Source: VAZQ01 sp050179645
GTDB taxonomy: Bacteria; Pseudomonadota; Alphaproteobacteria; Rhizobiales; Xanthobacteraceae
NCBI GenBank assembly: GCA_050179645.1
Contig: JBFXEX010000012.1
Span: forward strand, 1 to 64,000
Direction: 5' to 3'
Length of the DNA stretch: 64,000 bases
The notes below the pieces were generated by a model that made no database searches, was not told the origin of the DNA, and saw only the letters and a list, made by a program, of their open reading frames with translations. Below are positions 1 through 10,483 of the stretch, in pieces. A program made the translations under genes and the position numbers. The stretch's first letter is position 1. The number at the start of each line of letters is the position of its first letter.

Positions 1-2645
1 GTCGTGGGCTCCAGCCGCCCACAAAGATTCTCGCCGCGAAATCCGGACAGGGCGAGGATGATCGTTTCGGCCGCGCAGGCCACGAGCATATTCGGCCGGT
101 TTGGCTCCTCCAGAAGCCCCAAAACGGATAGATCCGGCGCTCGGACAAGGCCTCCATCCGCCCATCGCAAGTCGGATCTTTCGTCGCGGAGACCTGATGC
201 AACGTTGAAGGGCCGGGAAACATCGCACACCATGGCGCCATTCTTCAGATGACGCGCCGAGATGAAAGGAAGCACGGCACTCGTTGCAGTCAGCACAATA
301 TCCGCCCTGGGAAGGTACTGCTCGATATCGGTTGTGACGGTTATTCCCGTATTCGAATCCGCAGGCCAGCTGTCGAGGCGCTCCGCAACCGACCCGGCGT
401 GGAATTTGTGCCCCGAAGCGGCACGCGATGCCACGTGCCGCTTGCAGTCCCCGGCGACGACCCGCAATCTCCCCAGACTGCTTTCGACCTGGGGGTTGCC
501 GATCAAGACCAGGTCGGCCACGCGTTCGGCGCAAAGCAGACTCAACGCATGGCCGATCGCTCCGGTCGCGCCGACGATCGCAACCTTGCAATCCCCAAGC
601 GCAATGCCGTGCTTGTCGCAGGCCGCCTCCACGGCGCGCATTGCCGACCAGGCGGTATAGCTGTTCCCGCTGGTCACTCGCACTCCGGCGGGTGCCTGTA
701 CCGCCAGTCCGCCGAATGTCACGATCGAGGCGAAACCGGCAAGCCCGATCACCTCAGCGCCCCGCTCGGCTCCGAGATTGACCGCATTCTGAACGAGTTG
801 AACCGCTTGATCCTGCGGCAACGCGACGAGCTCCGACGGCAGATAAGGCAGCGCGATCAACTCACCGACAGCCTTCCGCCCGTCGGCCGACTGAACGGCA
901 AGTTCATCGAGCGGACACGGCTTCATGAACTCCGTGATACGTGATCTCAACGTCTCAAGCTCCGTGTCGTCAAATGGCTTGACGGTCGGATCGAACCGCC
1001 GCAGGTCGTCGACACCTAAGAGATGCGCAACGAATGCAAAGCGGGCGTGCTGCGGCGTCGGGGTTGCAGATCGTGGGCGCAGATGCTGCCGCGCTCGCGC
1101 ATTGGATTGAGACGGCGTGCGACCACGGGCTCCGCCCATGAGGTGCCCGAGCAGTTCGCCCGATTCCCCACGCTGCAGTAAGTCCAATAACCGCTTCAGC
1201 GCCCCGATCAGATGATCACACAACGCTGCGTCAGCGATCAGAGGGGGCTCGATGCGAAGCACGGTGCCATGGGTGAACGAGGGGGCCATCCGGACGTGCT
1301 CGACGTTGAGCAGATAGCTGACCACTATGTACAGCAACAGCCCCTGCTCCTGCAGGAGCGAGATCAGGTTGTTCTGGTGCTCGGCGATCTGGTCGAAATC
1401 CAGCTCGATCCCCAGCATCAGCCCTCGCCCGCGAATCTCTTTGAGCAGCAGCGGGTATTCGCATTGGAGCTGCCGCAGGCCCTCCTGCAGGCGATCGCCC
1501 ATCGCAGCCACATGGCGCACCAATCGTTGGTCGTCCATGGTCAGCTCGCGGATCGCCGCCAATGCCGCCCGGCAGGCAAGCGTGTTGCCCGCGAATGTGG
1601 AACCGTGTCGCAGGTCGAAGTGCTCGGTGTAGGCTTCCTTGGTGTAGAGGCACGCGCCGATCGGCATCAGGCCGCCGCCGAGCGCCTTGGCAAGGAGAAG
1701 GATGTCGGGAGTCACGCCCTCCGCTTCGCAGGCAAACAGTCTCCCGGTTCTGCCGAGCCCGGTCTGCACTTCGTCGACAATGAGCAGCGCGCCGTAGCGG
1801 CGGCAGAGGTCGCGAACGGCTGCCAGATAGCCGGGCGGCGCGACACGAATCCCCGACTCCCCCTGGATGATCTCCACCAGAAATGCGGCGAAGAAGCCGG
1901 GTCGCGCCTGAAGCGCCGATTCGATCGCCTTCAGATCACCAAACGGCACCCAATCAAACCCGGGCACCGGGGCCCCGAAGCCGCGCTGGAAAAATTCCGT
2001 GTCGGTCGCCGACATGCCTGCGAGCGTGAGGCCATGGAAGCTGTTGCGCGCCGACAGGATGCCGACGCGGCCGGTGCGACAGCGGGCCAGCTTGATCGCA
2101 GCCTCGACCGATTCGGCACCGCTGTTCGTGAATACAACGTGGGCCAAGCCAGCTGGAGCAATCGCCAGAAGCTTCTCGGCGAGTTCGCCCTGCGTGGGGG
2201 AAATCGACGTGATGGCGAGATTTGGCAACCCCGCCTGCCACGTACTCTCCAGCGCCTGCCAAATCGAGTGCGGGCTGTGTCCGAATGGCACGGCACCGAA
2301 TTGCGCAATGCAGTCCGCGTAGCCAATTCCGTCCGCGTCGAACAGATAGCATCCCTCTCCGCGAACGAAGGTCTTGTCGAGGCCAAGTCGTTGATAGAGG
2401 AAGCCCTTGTAAGGCGCGACGTACCTCACATAGGGATTTTGCTGCGCAAGGTCCCAGTCCTTGACGGAAGCCAGCGCGATAATCTCGCCGTCGAGAAAAG
2501 AGTTGCGGCCGGCTTTCGGTTCCGATGAATCGACTTCGGAGGGCATGACGGGCGCCGTCGCGGGGCGACCTTGGTCGCGCAGGCGGTCTGCCAGCAACGC
2601 GCGCTTCTGTGCCTTGCTGAGCCGATCCAGATCGGCAGCCGGCAT
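1..2645 (-). CDS. Class III aminotransferase fused to acyl-ACP-reductase-like domain (3' end cut by window edge)
   Basis: The minus-strand frame is open from the ATG at 2645 to the window edge (881 codons seen). Residues about 60-470 form a PLP class III aminotransferase: TNSGAESVEAA near 172, LLIVDEVQTGLGRTG near 290, and the Schiff-base lysine K320 in LLLAKALGGG. After a linker, residues 534-881 resemble cyanobacterial acyl-ACP reductase (AAR): FAFVAHLLGVDDL at the start, TSGNSYTAW, the nucleotide loop VGATGAIG near 690, and MLVACAAET, where C857 aligns with the AAR nucleophile. Family knowledge: AAR reduces acyl-ACP to aldehyde; class III enzymes aminate aldehydes. Inference: reductive release of the PKS product as an amine. 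Its start overlaps the PKS stop (TGATG), implying coupled translation. The AAR domain is nearly full length, so few residues should be missing. The aminotransferase call is firm; the AAR assignment rests on remembered motifs. Confidence 0.88.
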   Translation of the reverse strand, partial: MPAADLDRLSKAQKRALLADRLRDQGRPATAPVMPSEVDSSEPKAGRNSFLDGEIIALASVKDWDLAQQNPYVRYVAPYKGFLYQRLGLDKTFVRGEGCYLFDADGIGYADCIAQFGAVPFGHSPHSIWQALESTWQAGLPNLAITSISPTQGELAEKLLAIAPAGLAHVVFTNSGAESVEAAIKLARCRTGRVGILSARNSFHGLTLAGMSATDTEFFQRGFGAPVPGFDWVPFGDLKAIESALQARPGFFAAFLVEIIQGESGIRVAPPGYLAAVRDLCRRYGALLIVDEVQTGLGRTGRLFACEAEGVTPDILLLAKALGGGLMPIGACLYTKEAYTEHFDLRHGSTFAGNTLACRAALAAIRELTMDDQRLVRHVAAMGDRLQEGLRQLQCEYPLLLKEIRGRGLMLGIELDFDQIAEHQNNLISLLQEQGLLLYIVVSYLLNVEHVRMAPSFTHGTVLRIEPPLIADAALCDHLIGALKRLLDLLQRGESGELLGHLMGGARGRTPSQSNARARQHLRPRSATPTPQHARFAFVAHLLGVDDLRRFDPTVKPFDDTELETLRSRITEFMKPCPLDELAVQSADGRKAVGELIALPYLPSELVALPQDQAVQLVQNAVNLGAERGAEVIGLAGFASIVTFGGLAVQAPAGVRVTSGNSYTAWSAMRAVEAACDKHGIALGDCKVAIVGATGAIGHALSLLCAERVADLVLIGNPQVESSLGRLRVVAGDCKRHVASRAASGHKFHAGSVAERLDSWPADSNTGITVTTDIEQYLPRADIVLTATSAVLPFISARHLKNGAMVCDVSRPFNVASGLRDERSDLRWADGGLVRAPDLSVLGLLEEPNRPNMLVACAAETIILALSGFRGENLCGRLEPT

Positions 2646-5600
2646 CAGAATTGCCCCTTCTGCTCGAGCAACTTCAAGTGGTGCTCGACCTCCTCGTCGG
2701 TCAACTCGTCGATGCGTTCGAGAAGCCCCGTCGAATCCACCCGGCCGAGCGGGACGTCGGTCACCTTGCTCGAACTCTTGGGGCCCTCCCCGGCATTACG
2801 TTCGAGCAGCCGTTCTGCGACGAACGCGGCCAACGAATTGATGCTCTCATTCTGCATCAATTTCACCAGCGGGACGTTCACACCGAGATCGGTATTGATG
2901 CGATTTCGAACTTCGACCGCAATCAGAGAATCGATCCCGAGGTTTGGGAGCGACTTCTGCGTATCGATGCGCGACGGGACGCTTCCCATGGCCCGCGCCA
3001 GATGATCCCGAATATACGTCTCTACCAACGATGGAAGAACATCCGCTTCCGCTTCAAGTATGTCATGCACCCCCGAGCTAACGCTCATACGGCTTTCTTC
3101 AAGCCCGGTATCGCCGGCAAAAGCGGAATACCGTGCCGAGGCGCGCATTCCTGTGGACCTGAACAAGTTCTTCCAATCGACCTCCGCCACCCCGATCTGC
3201 GCAGCATCGCCGGACATCAACTTGTCGAGAGCGTCGAGCGTCTCGTTCAGGGGCATCGCCTTAAGGCCCAGCCGCTCGAGTCGGTCGGACATCTCCCGGC
3301 TCGCCGCCACATGGCCAACATCGCCGATGACTCCCCAGTCGATTGCCAGCGCCGGAAGCCCGCATGCCCGTCGATAATGAGCCAGCGCACCGAGAAAAGC
3401 GTTGCCCGCAACGTAGTTCGCCTGCCCTGCGTTGCCGACGATCGAGGCGAACGACGAGAACAGCACGAAAAAGTCCAACGGCATCCCTGCCGTCAGCGCG
3501 TGGAGATGCCATGCGCCCATGATCTTGGGCGCCATCGCCTTCCACATCCGCTCCTCGGTGAGGTGCTCGATCGGAGCGTCATCCAATACCATTGCGGCAT
3601 GCATAATTCCGCGCAATGGCCCCATGTTGCGTTGAGTGGCGTCGACGACCTGCCGGACCTGTTCGAGATCGGTGACGTCAGCCGAAAAGACCATGACCTC
3701 GACGCCGCTCCGACGCAGGCCATCCACGACCGCCAGCGCCGACGGCGAGGGTGCGCTGCGCCCGACCAACGCCAAGTGCCGCGCGCCGCGTCGTGCGAGG
3801 TGCTGCGCCACGGCCAATCCAAATCCTCCGAGACCTCCGGTGAGGAGATAACTGGCATCGGCATCGATGGCGACGGACTGCCGCGGATCACGCTCGACCT
3901 GCAGCCCCTGGCGATCCTGTAAAGAGACGATCAGCTTGCCAATGTGCTTCGCCTGCGCCATTTCGCGAAACGCTTCGGCGGTTCGCGCCACCGGAAAGGC
4001 ATGGTGCGGAAGCGGCTGGATTTCCTTGTCCTCAAATCGGCCAAGTACATCGCGCATAAAGGCGCGTGCGCGGTCCGGTCGCGCTTCGCCCACGCTGAGC
4101 AGATCCACAACGAACATGGAAATGTTCTCGCGCAGCGGCCGCATCCCGATCTTGCGATTCTTGTAGATATCCGTCTTGCCGATTTCGATGAAGCGTCCTA
4201 GCGGCCGCAGGATCGAGAGACTCTTGTCGATCGCGTCGCCGGAAAGCGAGTTCAGCACAATGTCGACGCCCTCTCCGTCGGTCAAACTCAGCACTTCGTC
4301 GGCGAAGGCGAGGCTGCGCGAATCCATGACATGCGACACGCCAAGTGCCGTGAGAAGTTCCCGCTTCTCGGGCGTGCCGGCGGTGGCAAAGACGACCGCC
4401 CCGGCCTTTAGCGCCAATTGAACCGCCGCCAGCCCGACTCCACCCGTACCGGAATGAATCAGGACCCGCTCTCCGGGCTGCAGCTGGCCCATTGTATGAA
4501 GTGAGTAGAAGGCGGTGAGAACAGCGATGGGGATCGTCGCCGCCTGTTCGAACGTCAGGTGGCTCGGTTTAGGGGCAACGAACCGTGCATCCACGACGAC
4601 GTGCGTCGCCAAGCTGCCGCGCTTGATGGCGACCACCTCGTCGCCGACGGCAAATTCCGAGACCCCATCGCCAACCGCGACCACGCGTCCGGCACACTCC
4701 AGGCCGGGCAGGTTGCGAGTCGATTCGTCCGCCGTCGCCTCTGGGGGAAGCATCCCCATGACAAGCATCAGGTCCATGAAGTTGAGACCCGCCGCGGCGA
4801 CCTCGATCTCAACCTCATTGGTCTGTGGCGTCGCGCGCTCGACACGGTGCGCACGCAGCGAATCAAGCATCCCCGGCCGCGATACTTCGATCTGAAACGG
4901 CTCCCGATCCCCCCCGGTTGCCGAAGCCGCGCCATGCACCGTATCGGCGGACGTCGGCAATAGCCGATGCACATACCGCAATTCACCAACCAGGGCGATC
5001 TCATCCTCGGATTCGGTCGGAGCATCTAACTCTCGAACGAGCGATTCGATCTCCTCGCTGGCACCGGTCGCAAGATCGACCAGCCGACAATGCAAATTCT
5101 GATATTCATTGATCGCGACTCTGCCCAGCCCCCACAATGGAGATTGCGCCACCTGAATCGCACGATTGCTGCCATCGATCGCCTGTGCCGAACGGGTCAC
5201 GAGCCAGACGCCGTCGACGACGAGTCCATCGATCGCTGCAACCGCCTGAATCAATTGCAGCGCCCCGACGCAACCCAAGTTTGCCGACGACGCAAGCGCA
5301 TCGCCCGTCATCGCTTCGGTGGTTTCCGCGTCGAGGCTGCTGAGATGAACGATACCCGCCAGATGCGTCGCCTGCTGGCCGATGCTCTCGATCAGACGTT
5401 TGACGTCTTCGAAATTTCCAACGCGGACGCTGAAATTCGACGAATCGAGTCGCCGGAACTCCGTGCCCTGCGTTACTTCGATGACGGCGTCTCCGCGTGC
5501 TCGCAGCCTGGCGCCGAGTTGCGCCCCGACGCCCGGGCAACCCGCAGTGCCTCGGTCGTTCATCAGCACCCAGGTTCGCGATTCTCCAAGGTCTTGCGGC

Positions 5601-8600
5601 GAGAGTGCCGGCGATAGTGCGAGTTGCGGACCGCGCGCGACAATCACCGAATGCTGGGCGCTGTCGGCCTCCGGACAATCGGCAACGCAGACCGTGTCGG
5701 TGAACCCAGCGTCCTGCAGCAGGCTCTTCCACGTTCCCTGTGGAACGCAGGGCTCGTCCCGCCGGACGTCGTCGTCGAAGAGCCACCAGCCCTTCAGCAA
5801 TCCAAAGACCAGCGTAAGCCCGAGCCAGGGCCGTGTCAGTTCCACGATCGACACCATACCGCCGGAACCGAGCAGCGCCTTGATTTGATCGAGCGTTTTG
5901 CGCAGGTCTTTCGTGGCGTGCAGGACGTCAGATGCGATGATCAGGTCGAACGAATGCGGATCGAATCCTTGTTCGACGGGGTCACGCTCAATGTCGAGCG
6001 TCCGGAATTGCATGAACGGATACTGAGCAAATTTGTATTGAGCATTAGCCGTGAAGCGCGCGGAGACATCGGTGAAAACGTATTCGGTACAATGTTGCGG
6101 AAGAACAGGAAGCACAAAGCTGGTTGTTCCGCCCGTCCCCCCGCCAATTTCCAGGATCCGCAACGCCTTTCCTTTTGGCAGACGCTGCACGATCTCATCA
6201 ACCGCTTTCTGCACCAACAGATTGTGGTAGCGAAAGGTCTGTGAATCCTGATAAAGGCCCTCCGCACCGCCAAGCGCGCCTTCCGGAAAGATGAGGTTGA
6301 GCGGATCGACCTCGCCCCGAAGCACTGCCGGCAATTCCTCTCCACAAAGTCGCAGATTTCTCAGTTCTGCTTGACACTCTGGGAACTCCTCCCAAAGCGC
6401 CTTCCAAAGTTGCCGAGGGTCCTGCGCCGAAGCAAGGTCCTGCGGGGTCAACTCCTTCAACATCAAGCGGAGCCAGCGGTGGTATTGCGGCACGATACCC
6501 AGCCGGTCGGCGAGCTTCTCGATCGGCAGCGCACCGTCCGCCGGTGTCCAGCCCAACTCGCGCAATGCGCGCACAATGTAGGCCGCCGCGGTCGCCCGCG
6601 ACTGGGGTTGATACTCATTCTGAAACCGAGCGCGATTGAACCGTCGGCTTAGGCTCTCGCCTTCCACCTCCATGACGGAGCCCAGCACCTCGGGCGAGGG
6701 CAGGTGATTCGAGTCCCGCCCGGCGCTCGTCACCTTCCGAGGATCAAGCTTCCACCGATATTCGTAGAGAGTGCTGTCAAGTTTTTGCGGGCGGTGCCCA
6801 GCCTGCCGAACGGTGATACCTTGAACCTCAACGAAGGGGTTGCCGCTTTCATCGACGATTTGCAGATCCACCTTCAGTTCGGTTGAACCAAACTTTGTCA
6901 CTCGCGTGTGCGCAAACATGCGCGTGGATGGTGACGCCCGAAAGCGAAGGCGATTCATCTTCACAGGTACGAAGATTTCGCCCTTCATGTCCCGCCCGCT
7001 CCACGGCGAAAACACCGCCAACATCGTCTGCAGGCAGGCGTCGAAAACAGCGGGATGGAGTCGATACTCGGAAATATGCTGGTTCAACGCGCCCGGCACA
7101 TGGACCTCGGCCAGCATTTCCCGTTCGCCCAGCCACAATCGTTCCATTCCCTGAAACGTCGGGCCATAGCGATATCCTGAGGCTGCAAATCGGCGGTAAC
7201 ACTCATCTCGATCAAACGAAACGGGACAACGTTTCCGCACTTGCGCCAGATCGACGCTGCTTTCCTTGGCGTCAGCAAGTTGCCTCACGCGTCCGTGCGC
7301 GTGTACATCCCAAGAACCGTCGGACTCGTCACAAACGTACACCGCGAATTCGCTCGAAGCAGGATCGAGCTCCAGTCGAACGGTGGGGGGGACGATCTGA
7401 TCAAGGAGCAAGAATTTCTGGAATTCGATATCTTCCACGACGCAGGGAACTGCCCCGAAAGTCTCTCGCGCCGCCGCGAGCGCCATTTCGACATATCCGG
7501 CGCCCGGAAAAATGGTCGAGTCGCCGATTTGATGATCCGCCAGATAAGCCAAGTCTACCGAACCCAAATCTCCTTCCCAGCATGGTTTGGGCGATTCAAA
7601 CGGTATCCCCAACAGCGGATGGCTCGGTCGGCTCACGCGGATGCGACGGTTCTGGTCGGATTCATTCCAATAGCTCTCCACCTGAAACGGGTAGGCGGGC
7701 AGCTTTATCGCCGTCGCGTCGAGCGGATACAGCTTGCGCCAATCGATCTCCGCACCAAGGGCGTACAGGTGGCCGAGCGAGCCCAGCAGCGCCGCTCGCT
7801 CGCGATCCGCCCGGCGCAGCGAACCAAGCGTGTGTCCTTGCGTTGCCTTTGCGCTCAAACAGGCGGCAATGTCGCGCCGGAGAATGGGATGTGCACCCAA
7901 CTCCAGGAATACCCTGTGTCCCGCTTCAATGACGTTCCCGAGCGTATCGGAAAAATGCACGGGGTCGCGGACGTTGCGATACCAGTAGCTTGCATCCAAT
8001 TCAGGCCCAACCAGCGCAGTGCCAGTCACCGTGGAAAAGAACGGCGTCGTCGCCGGCTGGGGCCGAATATCGTGCAGGCACTCCAGCAGATCCTTTTCGA
8101 GCGGCTCCATCTTGGGGCTGTGATAAGGCACATCGACCTGCAAGAAGCGGCTGAAGACGTCCTCAGCATTAAGAGCCTTATCAATCTCGGCGAGAATCGC
8201 GGCATCGCCGGAAAGCGTAACCGAACGGGCACCGTTGATGGCGGCTATCGATATGGCCCGCGGATGTCGTTCAACGAGACGCCTGGCCTCCTCGCTGGAC
8301 AACCCTATCGCCAGCATTGCGCCCTGGCCGGCCATGCGGTGTTGCAGGCGGCTGCGATGAAAAGCGACGCGAACAGCGTCCTGCAACGAGAGCGCGCCGG
8401 CAATGTACGCCGCTGCCATTTCGCCGGCGCTATGACCCAAGATTGCGGCGGGTTCGACGCCCCATGATCGCCATAGCGCCGCCAATCCGACCTGCAGCGC
8501 AAATATTGCTGGCTGCCCGAAGCGCGTCCCTTGGAGCTGCGAACTCTGCTCGTCGGCCGTCAGCTTCTCCAGCAACGACCAGCCGGCGAGCGAGGCAAAC

Positions 8601-10321
8601 AGCTCGCTGACCTCCTCGACGGCGCCGCGGAACACCGGCTCTTCGGACAGTAGTTCGCGCCCCATCGCCCACCACTGCTGGCCCATGCCGGAGCAGACGA
8701 AGACAGGTCCAAGCGGCAGGTTGGACGCGCGGCCACTCGAGCAATTGGCGCGCTGTTCTCCGCCAAGATACCCCTCAAGTTGCTCCATGAGTTCGGCATG
8801 ATCGTGCGCGACGAGTGCGAGCCGAAAGTCATGATGGGAGCGCTTCAAGCTCGCCGAGAAACTGATGTCGCGGAGCGCCTCGCGCCCCAGGCTCCCGTCC
8901 TTGCGGAGCACGTTCAGATAAGATCGTGCCAGATCAGGCAGTGCGGCTGCGCTGCGCGCCGAAATCGGCAGCAGCCATGCGCGCCCCTCTGCACCCTCGG
9001 CACGGGCACGGCCGGTCTCCGGCGCCGCTTCCAGGATGACGTGCCCGTTCGTACCGCCGAACCCGAAGCCATTCACGCCGGCGCGCGGCGGCTGCCCAGC
9101 GGTTTCCGGCCACGGCGCCAACTGCTGCGCAACGCGCAATCGCAAATCTTCGAAGGGGATTTGTGGGTTGGGAGTTTCAAAATGCACATTGGCTGGAATC
9201 CGACGGTGCCGCAGACAGAGCGCCGTCTTGATCAGCCCCGCTATGCCGGCAGCCGCTTCCAGGTGACCAACATTGCTCTTGATCGAACCGATCACGCAAT
9301 GGGTTCCGTTCGTTCGGGCCTTGCCGTAGGTCCCGCCGATCGCGGCGGCCTCGATGGGATCGCCAACCGGGGTTCCGGTCCCGTGAGCCTCTACATACTG
9401 CACGGTTTCCGGCGGGATATCCGCAAGCCGCAAGGCATCGACGATGTTTGCTTCTTGGGACACCTGGTTCGGAAGCGAGATGCCAGCGGTGCGGCCGTCT
9501 TGGTTCACTGCCGTCGCGCGAATGACAGCGTAGATCGAATCGCGATCAGCCAGCGCTCGCGAGAGCGGCTTGAGAATAACGACGCCGGCGCCCTCGCCGC
9601 GCACGTATCCGTTGGCACGCGCGTCGAAGCTCTTGCAGCGACCGTCAGGCGAAAGCATGGAGGCTTTCGAGAAGCCGATGGTGACTTCGGGCTGCACCAG
9701 CGCATTCACCCCGCCGACGAATGCCAACTCGCTCTCGCCGTTCCAGAGGCTGCGGCAGGCCAGATGGGTGGCGACGAGCGACGATGAGCACGCGGTATCG
9801 ACAGCGAGACTGGGTCCTACCAGATTAAAGAAATAGGATATCCGATTGGCCGCGATGCATAGCGCGGTACCGACGTTGGTATACGCATCGATCGAAGCGC
9901 GTTCCTCCGACTTGACCTGTAGGAAGCTGTAATCCCAAGTGGAGATTCCGATGTAAACGCCTGCGCGACTGCCGGACAAGGCAGTCAGGGGCAAGCCGGC
10001 ATCCTCGACCGCCTGATAGGCAACCTCGAGTAACAATCGCTGCTGGGGGTCCGCGTGGGCGGCCTCACGAGGGTTGATCCCGAAGAATTCCGCGTCGAAT
10101 TTATCAATCTGATCCAGAAAACCGCCGCGCCGCGTATTCATTCGCCCTGGCTTGGCAGTATCTGGGTGATATAGCGCCGGCAAATGCCAGCGGTCTTCGG
10201 GGACTTCGACGACGGCGTCGACGCCATCCACCAGCAACTTCCACAAGTCGTCGGTGTTTCTTACGCCGCCAGGAAATCGACAACCAATACCAATTATTGC
10301 GATCGGTTCGACAGGTTTCAT
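2645..10321 (-). CDS. Highly reducing type I polyketide synthase, KS-AT-DH-MT-ER-KR-ACP
   Basis: A single complete reducing module of 2558 residues. KS: VDTACSSS with C178, then EAHGTGT and SNVGHLEAAAG. AT: GHSAGE with S631 and VPYHSPKM, which does not clearly say malonyl or methylmalonyl. DH: LADHQIGDSTIFPGAG with H930 and HPAVFDACLQ. C-methyltransferase: LEIGGGTGGTT near 1385. ER: SGTGGVGLAAVQ near 1950. KR: LLTGGLGGFGLA near 2155 and NYVAGNAF. ACP: LGIDSLIAVE with S2465. There is no thioesterase, so release must come from elsewhere; the next gene supplies a reductase. The order matches fungal-type iterative reducing PKSs, so iterative use is likely but unproven. The start at 10321 (MKPVEP) has GGAAGG upstream; an ATG eight codons earlier (10345) lacks a good site. 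Expected product: a saturated, possibly alpha-methylated acyl chain on ACP. Confidence 0.95.
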   Translation of the reverse strand: MKPVEPIAIIGIGCRFPGGVRNTDDLWKLLVDGVDAVVEVPEDRWHLPALYHPDTAKPGRMNTRRGGFLDQIDKFDAEFFGINPREAAHADPQQRLLLEVAYQAVEDAGLPLTALSGSRAGVYIGISTWDYSFLQVKSEERASIDAYTNVGTALCIAANRISYFFNLVGPSLAVDTACSSSLVATHLACRSLWNGESELAFVGGVNALVQPEVTIGFSKASMLSPDGRCKSFDARANGYVRGEGAGVVILKPLSRALADRDSIYAVIRATAVNQDGRTAGISLPNQVSQEANIVDALRLADIPPETVQYVEAHGTGTPVGDPIEAAAIGGTYGKARTNGTHCVIGSIKSNVGHLEAAAGIAGLIKTALCLRHRRIPANVHFETPNPQIPFEDLRLRVAQQLAPWPETAGQPPRAGVNGFGFGGTNGHVILEAAPETGRARAEGAEGRAWLLPISARSAAALPDLARSYLNVLRKDGSLGREALRDISFSASLKRSHHDFRLALVAHDHAELMEQLEGYLGGEQRANCSSGRASNLPLGPVFVCSGMGQQWWAMGRELLSEEPVFRGAVEEVSELFASLAGWSLLEKLTADEQSSQLQGTRFGQPAIFALQVGLAALWRSWGVEPAAILGHSAGEMAAAYIAGALSLQDAVRVAFHRSRLQHRMAGQGAMLAIGLSSEEARRLVERHPRAISIAAINGARSVTLSGDAAILAEIDKALNAEDVFSRFLQVDVPYHSPKMEPLEKDLLECLHDIRPQPATTPFFSTVTGTALVGPELDASYWYRNVRDPVHFSDTLGNVIEAGHRVFLELGAHPILRRDIAACLSAKATQGHTLGSLRRADRERAALLGSLGHLYALGAEIDWRKLYPLDATAIKLPAYPFQVESYWNESDQNRRIRVSRPSHPLLGIPFESPKPCWEGDLGSVDLAYLADHQIGDSTIFPGAGYVEMALAAARETFGAVPCVVEDIEFQKFLLLDQIVPPTVRLELDPASSEFAVYVCDESDGSWDVHAHGRVRQLADAKESSVDLAQVRKRCPVSFDRDECYRRFAASGYRYGPTFQGMERLWLGEREMLAEVHVPGALNQHISEYRLHPAVFDACLQTMLAVFSPWSGRDMKGEIFVPVKMNRLRFRASPSTRMFAHTRVTKFGSTELKVDLQIVDESGNPFVEVQGITVRQAGHRPQKLDSTLYEYRWKLDPRKVTSAGRDSNHLPSPEVLGSVMEVEGESLSRRFNRARFQNEYQPQSRATAAAYIVRALRELGWTPADGALPIEKLADRLGIVPQYHRWLRLMLKELTPQDLASAQDPRQLWKALWEEFPECQAELRNLRLCGEELPAVLRGEVDPLNLIFPEGALGGAEGLYQDSQTFRYHNLLVQKAVDEIVQRLPKGKALRILEIGGGTGGTTSFVLPVLPQHCTEYVFTDVSARFTANAQYKFAQYPFMQFRTLDIERDPVEQGFDPHSFDLIIASDVLHATKDLRKTLDQIKALLGSGGMVSIVELTRPWLGLTLVFGLLKGWWLFDDDVRRDEPCVPQGTWKSLLQDAGFTDTVCVADCPEADSAQHSVIVARGPQLALSPALSPQDLGESRTWVLMNDRGTAGCPGVGAQLGARLRARGDAVIEVTQGTEFRRLDSSNFSVRVGNFEDVKRLIESIGQQATHLAGIVHLSSLDAETTEAMTGDALASSANLGCVGALQLIQAVAAIDGLVVDGVWLVTRSAQAIDGSNRAIQVAQSPLWGLGRVAINEYQNLHCRLVDLATGASEEIESLVRELDAPTESEDEIALVGELRYVHRLLPTSADTVHGAASATGGDREPFQIEVSRPGMLDSLRAHRVERATPQTNEVEIEVAAAGLNFMDLMLVMGMLPPEATADESTRNLPGLECAGRVVAVGDGVSEFAVGDEVVAIKRGSLATHVVVDARFVAPKPSHLTFEQAATIPIAVLTAFYSLHTMGQLQPGERVLIHSGTGGVGLAAVQLALKAGAVVFATAGTPEKRELLTALGVSHVMDSRSLAFADEVLSLTDGEGVDIVLNSLSGDAIDKSLSILRPLGRFIEIGKTDIYKNRKIGMRPLRENISMFVVDLLSVGEARPDRARAFMRDVLGRFEDKEIQPLPHHAFPVARTAEAFREMAQAKHIGKLIVSLQDRQGLQVERDPRQSVAIDADASYLLTGGLGGFGLAVAQHLARRGARHLALVGRSAPSPSALAVVDGLRRSGVEVMVFSADVTDLEQVRQVVDATQRNMGPLRGIMHAAMVLDDAPIEHLTEERMWKAMAPKIMGAWHLHALTAGMPLDFFVLFSSFASIVGNAGQANYVAGNAFLGALAHYRRACGLPALAIDWGVIGDVGHVAASREMSDRLERLGLKAMPLNETLDALDKLMSGDAAQIGVAEVDWKNLFRSTGMRASARYSAFAGDTGLEESRMSVSSGVHDILEAEADVLPSLVETYIRDHLARAMGSVPSRIDTQKSLPNLGIDSLIAVEVRNRINTDLGVNVPLVKLMQNESINSLAAFVAERLLERNAGEGPKSSSKVTDVPLGRVDSTGLLERIDELTDEEVEHHLKLLEQKGQF

Positions 10322-10447
10322 GCAGCCTTCCGCCCATTCAAGCATGTAGAATGCAGGCCTGCTACGGCGGCGTCAATCTCTTCTTCCTTGCCGCAACGTG
10401 AGGAAAATTGTGGACGCAATTAGCATTTCCGTCACACGAGAAAATTG

Positions 10448-10483
10448 GCACCGGCTGCTTTAAATGCACCGGTTGCTTTAGAT
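10448..10483. repeat. 18-bp tandem repeat in the gap upstream of the PKS gene
   Basis: Two adjacent 18-base copies (10448-10465 and 10466-10483) differ at about three positions; the unit is GCACCGGCTGCTTTAAAT. They lie in the roughly 300-base gap between the acyl ligase-ACP gene and the PKS, which shows no gene. Paired sites before a large biosynthetic gene could be an operator, but no regulator is visible nearby, so this is only suggestive. Confidence 0.5.

Noticed and set aside
1212..2528. Long plus-strand ORF opposite the aminotransferase
   Set aside because: Shadow of the minus-strand gene, whose translation shows clear PLP-enzyme motifs; the plus frame has none.
2651..3922. Long plus-strand ORF opposite the PKS C-terminus
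   Set aside because: His/Arg-rich nonsense antisense to KR and ACP domains.
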